DNA of 64,000 nt from contig CM063112.1 in assembly GCA_031841125.1 (NCBI GenBank), positions 18,688,603 to 18,752,602 of the forward strand, written 5' to 3'. Shown here piece by piece: positions 13,201 to 25,200 of the stretch. The translations under genes and the position numbers were made by a program. The notes under the pieces are model-generated. The model saw only the letters and a program-made list of their open reading frames with translations. It did no database searches and had not been told where the DNA came from. Positions within the stretch are counted from its first letter, which is position 1. Each line of letters opens with the position of its first letter. The DNA comes from Acanthococcus lagerstroemiae. Lineage: Eukaryota > Arthropoda > Insecta > Hemiptera > Eriococcidae.

Positions 13201-16200
13201 AAATATTTCCCTCTGTGTCAGTGACTATTCTTGCTTTTAGCCCCCTGTATATTTCCTGGATTGATTGGATGAAGTCCCTGTTAATCCCCTGGTTTTGAAG
13301 AGCTTGAATCATGTAGTTGTGATTGATAAGATCGAAAGCCTTGGTGAAGTCGATGAAGGCTAGGTGGACGGGAATCTGATATTCGGATGATTTTTGAATG
13401 AGTGTATTTGCCGTATGGAGGTGGTCAGTCGTGGAGTACCCCTTTCTGAAGCCTGCCTGGCAAGGCGATTGTATCAGGTCAAGCTTCGCTCTCAAACGAT
13501 AGTCTAGCATGGAGGAGAAGATTTTGGCTCAGATTGGAATTAAGTTTATCGGTCGGAAGTTTTTGATGTCGTCTTTTGATCCATTTTTAAATAATAAAAT
13601 GATATTTGATAGTTTCCAATCAGCTGGAATGGTTTTTGTTTTAAGAATAGTGTTGTACATAGCTGTAAGAACTTTTATTAATTTTGGTCCTCCGTGCTTG
13701 ACATGTTCGTTGTTGATGCCATCATGACCCGCTGCTTTTCCTGGCTTCAGTCTTTCGACTGCCCTCTTCACTTCGCATTCCAAAAAGTCCGGTTCGCAAT
13801 CGTCACTGCTTGATGTTTTAATACTAAGAGGTACGGAATCGTCTGAGTATGGCTCTGAATAGAAATCGGTAGCAATTTTATTTATTTGTGTACGATTGTA
13901 TACTTTTTCGCCTTTTTTGTTTTTTAAACATGTCATAAATGTTTTTCCCAAAATTCTTTCTTTTTTTATTGTTTTTGTACTTTTTGTAGATTCCATAATT
14001 TGATGAATCAGATTATCTAATTTATCTTGTTTAAATTTTCGTAAAAGTTTTCTCACCAGTTTGCAAGTTAGATTGAATTCAATTTTATTTTTTGTTGTTT
14101 TCGGCTGTTTCTTTAGAGATTCCCTTTTTTTTTTTATTAAATCCAAAATTTTTTGAGGGAGTTTTGGCTCAGACTTTCCTTCCGTGGGAGGTAGCCTTAG
14201 ATTCGCTGCCTCTAGAATAATTTTTTGAATTTGCTCCCAGCTAGGTAGTTCTCCACAGCTCCCCACCTCTGGCAAGTTTCTGTCTAAAGTTAATTGATAA
14301 TCTTCTTGGGTTTCTGAGGAGATTCTGGGAGGTAGTTTTTGAGTATTTGGACGGTATCTTTTATTCTTTATGGCTAGTTTGCAAAATATAGGTCTGTGGT
14401 CAGAGTGGAATTGAAAGTGAGCTAGGGTATCACAATTTGTAATATTATTAAAAGTTATTTGGGGGGGGGCTAGTATATAGTCGATTTGTGATTTGAACGT
14501 TTGATTTGGGGCTAACCAAGTCCATCTCTTGCCTTCTCTCTTCTTGAAAAATGTGTTTACTAGTTTAAAATTGTTTTCCTGGCAAAAGAGAACCAGTTTA
14601 GCTCCCCTTGGATTTCTTTTTCCATAGTTGAATTTTCCTACAGTTTCTTGTTCGTCTGTTTGCGGTACTTTTTTGGTTGCAAAACTGAGGCATCTTGGAT
14701 CTTCTTACATTAGAGAGAATTTTCAGAACGACCAAGATGATGGTTCCCGCCTCCGGAGACCATTGGTTATAGGATACAGACAGCTAGAAAGATGTAAAAT
14801 CTCTGCTCCGCTTCTCTCGAGCGGATTTGCCTACTGGTTTTTCCCTCCAACTGTCTACCATCTAATTTCTTCATACATTCTCCTTCAAGGTCCGAATATA
14901 CTCGACTACGGGAAACCACATTCGCAACTGATAAGCGGTTTCCCAAAACAGCATCCTTTCTTCTTTTTTTTCAGCAAAAAAGTTTCCACAACTTTGTCAG
15001 CCAATAACTGGGAAATGGTCTCGTATTTTCCAACCGCAATGTAAGGTGGCAAAGTTGAAAATCCATTTTAGCCGATTCTAAAATGGCAGTGCGGAACACT
15101 TTATCATCAAAAGTTATTTGCCATCAAAGTTAGGTATAGATTTTTGTTCTTTTCAAAATGAACTCCAGCTGTTTTGAAAACCAATTTTAGCTAATCCTAA
15201 AATGGCAGTACAGAACACTTCATCATCCAGAGTTATTTGCCATCACAGTCATGAATTTTCGTTCTCTTGAAAAAGAACTCCAGCTGTTTTGGAAAGCCGT
15301 TTATCAGTTCTCTTTGGTGCGGCCGGGACTCTTACCTCGACACTGACAATAACCGCTCGTCTTTATCTGTTACGGAGGGTAAAGAATTGGAGATCGTTTC
15401 GCTACTACTGCTCGTCGTGTCCGTCTTCATAATCGACGACAGTAACTTCGTGACCTCGTCGCTGAGGTCGATGTTTGCCAGCTGCGACGCGTCCACAATC
15501 TGTAAGCACAGAACGGGCGTTTTCAAAAATGCCTCACACTTATTCGAATAATACTATTTTCAATATCCATCTCGAGTTCGTTCGGTAGCCCCGCGTACAC
15601 TGAAGCCGAACAATGTCGATACGCACCGGAAGAGGATCGCTTTCAGCCGCTGGAATGGAAGGCGCTGAGAAAGGATTCGTAAGCGTAGGAACTTCATCTG
15701 CCTGCGGCTCGGTGCTAGGAACATTACTGGTGGTTGTTTGGAGTGTACGTAACAGGCTAGAGAGAAGAGAACTAGGTTCCGTTTCTTGAATCGGTTCCGG
15801 CTCTTCTTCGTCGCTGGAATACCAGTTCACGTCTGCTTTCGAATCGTCTTCGTCTGGGTCCTCATTCACGTTCGCATTCTGAAAACGAAAATCGGTACAA
15901 TGAATACGTGATTACTTCCATGTTGAGGATAACTTGTATCGAACTTGAACGCGTACACGGGGATCCTCCTTAGGAAAGGAACTAATTGATTCGCTTGAAT
16001 AATCAATTGGACGCGATCGATGGGCGGACGATTGCCGCAAGAAAATGGTAAGATGCGAGTCTCGCAATGTCTCACGTACAATTGCTGATAGATTTTGAGA
16101 CAAGGGTTCTTGAGGTTTGGGAGTTTCAATTTCATACACGGACTAGATACCACCGGCAGAGGAAGCATCAACGACAACGACGGCGCGATTAGCCGTCTCG

Positions 16201-19200
16201 CGCCAGACACACTGGTTCCGGAGATGATGAAGAGTCGAAGCAGTTGGAACCGGGTATCGGCCTTTGTCTCGGCCATCATGAAAAGGAAGATGCAGACGGA
16301 GTGGTCGAGGCAGAGGGCCGATGACGAACCAAGCTTGGCCCACACCGGCGAACAGGACAACTCTGTATCGTCCTAGGAGAGCTGCTGCAGCTACTGCAGA
16401 CCTCCCGGCAGGGCTCCCCCGCCGTCACTACCTGCCCGCGTCACCACGCGTACCAAGACGAAGAGGTAAGGGGGAGTGAAGAGGAAGCGCGTCAAGCTGT
16501 GGGGGATCTAAATGTCAGGCTAGTGCTCCAGAAGAGCGCGAACCTCGATCAGTAGAGAGCCCCATGGTGGCTCTGGCAGGACGTGCGCACCGGAAGTGGC
16601 ACTGCGAATTAGGGGTTCGGGCCGGCTTCAAAGCGTCCCTCCGGCCACTGATGCGATATTCGAAAGGGTAGTTTCCGAGGATCGGGTGTGCGATGTCATA
16701 GAGGCAACTTTGGACTAGACGCCAGCTCGAGAGGCTCATTCATTTACAGTACGTATGAACATAAATATTTGGTGGAGTGTATGGCGATGCACGCATTCCA
16801 AAGAGCCTCTCCGGGCACTGCACCCCTGACCCCGGAAACCACCCCCTTTCGAGTATCGCATCAGGGACGTCTTGAGGCTGACCCGGGCCCTCATTTTGCC
16901 TCTCCGCTCCAGATTCGCGCTGTCCTGCGAAGGCCACTTCTTTTCTAATTTGCTCTCAACTCGAGCCCCTGAACCCGCCCTTTCGAGCATTACCTCAGAA
17001 ACGTCGGAGAACTGTTAGGGCTGTCTTAGCCTTCTGGCCGAAAAACCGGCCTACATCGAAACCTGGCGAGTTGCTACGTGGGCTCGAACCTGGGACATCC
17101 GGATTTCGAGACCAACGCGCTATCCACTCGGCCAACCAAACCTCCTACGGGAACATCCAACTGACAGAGGCAACGCTCACCCAGCATTAATCTAGAATTG
17201 GGGTGCACCACAGCCGGATGCACTTCCTTCCTTCACCCCTCGCCTCCTCGTCTTGGTACGTATGGCGATGTAGGAAGGTGGTAACGGCCGGTTGAACCTT
17301 GCCAGAGGGTCCGCAGCAGCTGCAGCAGCTCTGGGATAGTACAAAGTCGTTGTGTTCAGTGTGAGCCGAGTTTTGTTTACCGGCCCACCGTCTCGACCAC
17401 TCAGTCTGCATCTTCTTCTTTATCATGGTCGAGAAGACCGACAACCGGTTCCATCCGCTTCCACACTTCAGCATTTCCGGGACCAAGGTGTCCGGTGCCA
17501 GACGGCCGATCACGCCGTCGCTATCGCTCACGTTGCAGCCGGGTTCAATACCTATTACCGTCCCACGCCGCACACTAGAACAGGGTGTACCGGGGGGGGG
17601 GGCAGGCGAAGTATTAACATGAAGCAGACCAGGAAACCTGGTGCTCGAATTACTGAGATGGAAACTGTATAAAGACCGAGCATATGAAAACGAAAGCTTA
17701 CTTGACTAGTCTCAGCCTCTTTTTGGTGCTGTTGTATCCTGAGGAACAATTCTTGTTGCTTCTTTGGCAAGCGCGATAACGCATCGGCAGGTTCGCGATC
17801 TGATTTGTCCTCTGAACCGACTATAAACAGAAAGCATTCGGTCTATTACAAAACCTGGAAGTCATGAGCGAACAAAATACTTATTGAAAACGATTTCACG
17901 AAACCTCGCATGAAAAGTATTCCTTTGAGACTCGTAAATATTGATTTAGGACTCGATAAGACGCACCAAAGGTTAGTTTGAGGTAGCTCAAGACTCTATA
18001 AAATCAGTCAAAACTCAAAAGATTCACCTTTACCTTGTTTGCGACTCATCAAGACCCACTGAGATTAGTTTAGGGTTCGTGGAAGACTTGTTGAGGTTAT
18101 GAATAGCCTATGATTCTTCAAGATATTAACGACTAGTTCATATTTGTAAATGTGCGGCTCTTTTATTCATTAAGAGTAGCTGAGATTTGTTCAGGACCTG
18201 TTAATTCATTTAGGACTACATGAAAACTTGTCTAGATTTGAAATCTGTTCAGAGCTCGAAAAGACACATTCAATTTGTCAAAGACTCATTAAAAATGATT
18301 ATAACTAGTTCATGATCGTTTAAGATTGCAAAAGACTGGTTAAGATACATGTAAGGTTCTTAAAAACTCATTCAAGATTTATCACCACTATCTGATGACT
18401 CATTAAGCTCGTTCAAAAGATAGGATCCGTTAATAATTCTTTACGATACATTACGAATTATTCAGACTCCTTAAAATTGATTCAAGGCTTGTTCAGACCC
18501 AACTAGGACTTGCTGAAAACTCTTCGAGACTCATTACAAGTCATTTAAAATGCTTTAAGATTCAACACGGTTCGTTCCAAGCTCTATGACTCTTTTCGAC
18601 TAGCTGAAAACCAGTTAGGAATGGTTCGATCAAGTTAAAAACTTTTATAACATTTAAAAATGAATGAAGACTCTGAGATTTATTCATTTTTATTCAAGAC
18701 CAGTCAATAATCATTTAGGACTCGTCACGACTCATTCAAGGTTTGTTAATGACTTGTGAAGACTTGCCGAGAAAAGTTAGGATTCGTTTAAGGTTCATAA
18801 GCAGGGTGTCTAACAATTTTTAAAATTGAAAATTGATGTAATTTTCATGCTTTTTCATGCCACTCTTTATCATTTTTTCATGAACCATTCAACATTGAGC
18901 AACACTGGAAAACTCACCCCCGAGTGATTTGATAACTTAGCTATTAAGAAAATAATTTGCAATCGACGAAAATTCATGATTGTCTTTGATCATGCCATTT
19001 TTATGCTTTCATGCTACCTCTCACCAAATGCATGCTATTTCTATGTTGTTTTTTTTTAAATGTTTTTCATGCCGTTAGACACCCTGATAAGACTCCTAAA
19101 ACTAGTAGAATTAAAATTTGTATAAGATTCTTCAGGACAAGGACGAAACTATAGCGGGTGAGGGGGTGGGGCTAAAAATATTTCGATTAAAGAATCCACA

Positions 19201-22200
19201 AATTTTTTATTTAAAAAAAAAAAAAAATGTAGGTAAATTTTTCTTCTCCACCTTTCCAAACTGAAAGTCAAATTTCGTTTCTAAAATTGGAATACCCTGG
19301 ACTACTGTCAGAGACTATTTAGTCAAAAGCCGAAGGTTTCAACCTGAATATCGAACGTTATCTGAAAGGTTGAAACGCAGCTGAAATGTGGAAGACATTT
19401 CGAAAATCTGAAAGTCGGTAGAAAACGTTAGCTTTCGAATTTCAACGACTACTCTGTTTTTACTCGATTCTCTGTTTGACCTAGAACCTGAAATTTGAGA
19501 AAGTTGAACATTTTATTAAAATCTAAAAGCTGGCTTTGGTCCTGGTGAATATACGAGGAAAATTTAGTTGAGAACAAAAGTCAAAACTCCATATGTTTTC
19601 CCCATAAGAACGAAAAGGAGCTTGCGGTACGGATTTCCCTAATCCGACCGACCTGAAACTTTCTAGTTTTTTTATTTTATTTTATTGGAACCAATTTAGG
19701 AGACGAATCAGAGGGAATTCAGAAGAAAATATCACTAAGAGTAAATAACGATCATCTTAACGAGTAAAGGAAGTTGTGTGTTCCTCTCAAGTATTCCTCA
19801 CATCCTTTCAGCTTACCCTCCCAGGCTAGGGTATGCTCATCGCGCAAATGTGAGTGCTCGGGGGATAAAAGGTTCTAATTTGTATTTGCAGGGACAAAAC
19901 TATGGGAAGGGGGGAGGGAGTGAAACACCTCCCAATAATTTGGCAGTCGGCCAATTTTGGAAATGTTCATTTGAATTTTTAATTTTCCAAGAACGTTTAT
20001 TTGTTCTTTTTTTTTTCAATTAAAAAATATTTTGAATAAATAATCGGCAAATTTTCAAATTTAAAAAAATTTTGTCAGCGAATTAAAATATTTGTCGGCA
20101 AAATGTTCTTCCCCCCCCCCCCCCCAAACTGAAAGTCAAATTTCGTCTCTGCTTCAAGACTTTAGAAAATTCATTTAAAACTTGCAGGAGACTATTCAAG
20201 ATTCATTATCACTAGTTTACGATTCCTTGAATTTCGTTAAAATTTGTCTACGTCTTGGTAAAATGCATCGAGATTGTACAAAACTGAGAGATTAGGCTTC
20301 GACAAGTTGAGACGGATTAAGACTCCTTCAAAACTCGTTGAAATCTCGTCAAGCTCGTTCAGAAAGGTTAGAGGATGTCTTCACGACTCATTCAGAATCA
20401 CTTAGCAAATGAGGACTTGTTTGAGTTAAGACTCATTACGACTCGTCAGAATTCAGTGAAATTCATATGAGGCTCGCTGACGAGCCATCAAGCGTTGTAA
20501 AGAAAGATAGAATCAATAGTAGCAGGAGGTATGTTTTGTTATGGGGTGTAGGGTGGGGGGCAGATCAAAAAATGAAGATAAAAACCTAGAAAAGGAAAAA
20601 GACAATAATGATCTATAGTCATTCTGAGTCGAAAATATGCGATTATATCCGAATATTTCTTTTCTATTCAAAGTTACAAAAAATATAAAATTCTAGGAAG
20701 TGCCTTTCTGAATTTTAATAGGGGGCGGCTATCCCCGGACCTCCACAGTTTCATCACCTGTGGGTAGAACTAGTTCAGAATTATTACGTCTTCTATTACT
20801 GGTTCAAGACCACAGGTAGGAGTCCTTGACGAACGAAACTTTTAAAGCTAGTTCATTCATAAATCAGTTAACTTTCTTTTCAAACTTGAACGTCGACGTG
20901 TTTCAAAGGTTGACACACGTACTGAAACAGAGGCGGAAATAGAGCGAAAACTTTGGAGGGTGGGGCTGAAGCCCCAACACCTAAAATAAGTTTATAGAAA
21001 TCCAAAAATCATAGCCCTTCCCCCCTCAAAAAAATATATATATAAACAAGATTTTTTCTCGGTAATACTTTCTTTGTAAGAAAGAAAGAAAAAAAAAAAG
21101 AAAAAAAGTTTTACTGTATTAAGATTAATTAAAAAATTTAATTTAGGGGGGCTCATTTTAAAACACGGGGGGGGGGCTTAGCCTTCCTAGCTCTCTCCTA
21201 TTACCGTCCCTGGCTGAAATCTGTTCGAAAAGTGAAAATAAATTGGAACTGATCTTCAAAGACTTTGTCATTCGTAAATTTCATATAGTTATTTAGTATC
21301 ACGGGTAGAACTAATGCAGATTCTGTAGTAATTATCGAACTTGTTGCTAAGTACCTTCATTTATCCATTTCAAACTAATCTCGGTTCGATAATAAAAAAT
21401 TAAATTCTGTAAGACTCGTCAAAACCTGTCAAGACTCTGTGTGACTTGTTGAAGGTAGTTCAAGACACATTAATACCAGTTAAAATAGGAGAAGGCTGGT
21501 TCAAGAATCTTAAAAGAACCATCGACACTCATTACTAAAGCCCTATAGATACGAGCGACGACATACGCCATTTTGGCTCGAACTGTGCCCGTCGATGCCG
21601 AATTGACTACGCGGTACGCTACGCGTAGTCGGATTTGGCATCCACGGACACAGTTCGAGCCAAAATGGAGTATGTCTTCACTTGTATCCATAGGGCTCTA
21701 TGATTAGGACTCCTCAAAACTCTTGACTACTTATTTAAGACGTATTACAACTAGTAAACATGAGTTTAACTCATCCGAGAATCTTTAAAAGGCATTCATA
21801 ACTCATTGAGATTTGGCGAAGATGCATTTAAACTAATAACAAGAGTTACGCTTCCTTCACGATTCTTTAAAATGTGTACGAAGTACGAACTATCTGATTC
21901 CGAGCTCTACTTACTTTCAAATGAATCCTCATGAACCGAGCTATCACTTTTACACCCGAGCAATTCCAGGTCAGACTCAAGAGCCGTCATCCACAGCTCG
22001 TCTCGACTTCGCTTACGCTCTTTCTTCTTCTTCTTTTTCTCCCTATCGCCATCTTTGTCATCCTTTTTCGACTTCTTTTTTCGCTTTTCCGAATGCTTCT
22101 TGCTCTTTTCGCCGTCACTGTGGTCGTCCGACTTCTTGCTCCTCTTCTTATGGTGGCTTTTCCCAGATAACTCGTCACCGCTCCGATGATGATGTTTGAT

Positions 22201-25200
22201 CACGTCACTGTCATTCTCCGACAATTCTTGTTGGTGGTCGTTGTGCTCTGACAAGATCTTGTGTTTATGATGGTGGTGGTGGTGGCGATGATGATGGTGC
22301 TTGTTAGCTGGCAGCGGCTTGTCTTCGCTGTAAACAGAAACGATATTGAAATTAGGTTTGTTGCGTGATACACGCGGGAATGCGAAAACGGGGTCGTCCA
22401 AGATCACACTTTCGTATACTCGGATGTTCACGACAAACTTGGTGTATCATTTTATTCGGAGAGATATTGGAACAAAATCTGATAAGGTGTATGAACTCTA
22501 CACCTCAAGAGTGCTCGGGTAATCCAATTTACTTTTGATCGAACGCAACTTACCTATCGGTATTTTCGCATACCATCGACTGCGGAGACGGTATCGGTGT
22601 GGTAACTCCATCGCCTTCGGCGCCTTCCTCTTCGTTTACTACAACACAAAAAATACCAAATACAGTAAAGAACTTGAACACTCTCGGTCTTTACTGCGAT
22701 ATCCACCACGGATCATCGACTTTTCAACTTACGAATATCTTCAACTCCACGGAAATCAAGTGGGACGGACAGAGCTCCACGGAACTCAAATGGGACGGAC
22801 ACTTTGATATCGAACAACGATGGTATGTGTATTATTGAATTGTTATCCTGTTTCTCTTTGTTGTTCCGGCTGGCGTGCATTTCGCGGTAATACCGCTGCA
22901 TCTCGTCGAGCTCCTTGATAGATACATCGGCATACTGAAAATGAAGCCCCGGCGATTAATACAGTAGGCATTGAAGTACCTATGCGCTTTCGTTTTCAAA
23001 TTCGACCAAAGGCACTCACCTTTTTGAGCACGGCTCGCTGAACTTCATCCAGCTTGGCGTGACTGAACTTACAGTTTTTCCCGAGGTAACACGTCGATCC
23101 GGGAGTATGAAAATATTTACAGGGAAAGTCGCCGTGCATATAAATACAGTTGTCGCGTTTGTTGCAGCAGTCGTTCAGGTAGAATTTGCACACCTCGAGT
23201 TTGCGCGGATGGTTGAACGAATGCAGGTACGGGCATTCGCTACCCTGGAAGACAGAAAATGGAAATTATTAACGAGGATTCATCGGTGGTAAATCAAATC
23301 TAGTCTAGCTCGATTGAGCTGAGAGGCTGAAGCGACTGCAGTTGACGTCCACATTTTTCGATTTCAACTGAGAATACTTGGGCCTTTCGCTTCAACGCTG
23401 ATCCTCGAACAAGTAAATTTCAGGAAACCCGTAAAAAACTGTTATAAGAAAAGAGGAAGCAGAATCCGGAATTTGGAGCCAGTATTTTTAAGAAGAGCCG
23501 ATGATTTCCAAATTTTACCGGAGCCGGGGCTTAGACCAGTTTCCGTCTTCGATTTTGGCTACCGTCCTTCAAACTTCCTCTTGCACATTTCTTTCCTTGA
23601 TCTCCCTTCCCATCTCGCCCCCCTGAAAATCTGAGCTGGAGCAAAGGTGGAGCCGGAGCCCAGAAAAACTTTAAAGCGTGACATTCCAAACGGACTCAGT
23701 CCATTTTACAACTTTTCAGGAGAGCAAAAGAAAACCGTGCACACTGTCACACAGCAACACAGTAGACGGCGACGCCCGCGCGTTGTCTAGATGTGGTTAC
23801 AGGAACACATGCTGTAGGCTGATTGATCCGCACACTGTACATGTTCCTCTACCAAATAGCGCATCTAACTTATTATGCACAGAATCCGTTTTGTAATGTC
23901 ACGCTTCTCCAAGAACTTTAGCCGAAGCTGGAGCCGGATCTCAATTCAAAGTTGCTTTCCAACCGGAGCCCGATCGATTTTGAGACTGGCTCCAAGTTCC
24001 TGGATGAAACCGACACGTTATTTCATTCATTATATTGCGTCAGATGGATGGTAACATTGTTCAGAACGAGTTTTCACCAGATTCCCAAATCCGGATACCA
24101 ACTGTCTATTTTGAGTCAACAAACATAAGCGAAAACAGGGGCTTTGAAGAGGCTCTACCCTCCCTCAATGTACTGAACCCTCCCAGGACAATTTGAAAAG
24201 ATATATGGAAGACGATAGGACGGAGCCACATTTGTGCTTATGTATACAAGATTACCAGATTAACTTACAATTACAGCAGACAGATACTACATTACACCGG
24301 TATTGTACACCAGTACAGAATTCATAAATAATAGGTTTACAATCATCGTTACATTTGCTAGGTAAGTGAGAATTTGTAGGCGAGCACAAACCAGGAACAA
24401 TATTTTGCCACGCTGCTGCTAAAAAAGGATGCTATGGCGTAGGCTTCATCATTACAGCAGAGCTCAAAAAGAACATTGAAGCAGCCCCGTAGAGAGAAAA
24501 AGAGGGCCTGGGACGGGCCCCCATCTCCTTCCAGTTCATTTTGTTCTTTTGTCAGATGGGATTACGGGATAAGCGGTTTCATGGCGTAAAAGGAGCATGG
24601 CCGGCGAATCCCCAGTAGGAAGAGTGTGCTTGCATCTAGTTTAATTTCCAATCAAGTGCATCAATTACTTTTTTCTTTGAACATAGTGGCCACTCAAACT
24701 TTACCTCAAAAAAATTGAAAAAGTGACAGAATTCCCAACACGTGATCTAAAAATGACCAAATTTCAAGTTTTAGTCTCTTGGGTATCGATTTCTGTGGGA
24801 CTGCGTACACTATCGGAACAAAATTCTAGTTTCCATGAAACACGCTCAACTCAAAGTTATTTGAAGTCAAAAAAAAAACAAAAAAAAAACACATCACGCA
24901 TAAATTTGAAAAATAATGCATGGATTAGAATGCTTTTTAATCCTTAAACTAACTTTTTTGACAACACAACAAAAATTCAACTTCTTTCTTTCATTAACAA
25001 TAGAAAGTTCAGATTTCACTTTTTTTTTGTTTGGTGCAACTACTTCTTCAACCAGTAAGAGTTCCAATTGGGATTTGTCAAATCTTCAGAAAAGAAATGT
25101 TAGATGTTTTCATAACACGATTACGGAAAGTGTTACATACAATGAATGCATTTCTGAATGCAATATATAGATATTTCATTGAAAAAATGTTTCGAAAAAA

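Larger units (their letters stand above)
12281..14690 (-). mobile_element. RTE-type LINE, 5'-truncated, almost intact ORF
   Basis: The minus-strand frame runs from the C-terminal half of an EEP endonuclease (WTWLAPNQTFKSQIDYIL, then FHSDHRPIF with the SDH catalytic motif) through a linker to a reverse transcriptase. RT landmarks are NFRPINLIP, AFIDFTKAFDLINH, GVRQGDPISPLLFN and LRFADDVVVV with the catalytic ADD. The C-terminus (LKWDWAGHVCRMKDDRW) is typical of the RTE clade. One in-frame TGA (13529-13531) follows NLIPI. Otherwise the frame is open to the TAG at 12283-12281. The N-terminal half of the endonuclease is missing, as in normal LINE truncation. It is antisense-neutral: same strand as the host gene, inside its 8 kb intron. 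Confidence 0.93.
17900..21480. repeat. Degenerate short-unit minisatellite (GACTCRTTCAAGA type)
   Basis: Outside the inserted elements, the intron is made of diverged words such as AAGACTCATTCA, TTAGGACTCGT and TTCAAGACT. Similar words recur at 50280-50420, 51400-51720 and 62220-62400, and in reverse at 39700-40520. The unit is too worn to give a firm period. Confidence 0.6.

Noticed and set aside
17060..17145. tRNA-Ser gene on the minus strand
   Set aside because: A and B boxes are good but the stems mispair, the long variable arm is missing, and the downstream tail is repeated at 31.9 kb. It is a SINE head.
21921..22199. Plus-strand ORFs opposite the His/Lys-rich exon
   Set aside because: Antisense shadow of low-complexity coding sequence on the minus strand.
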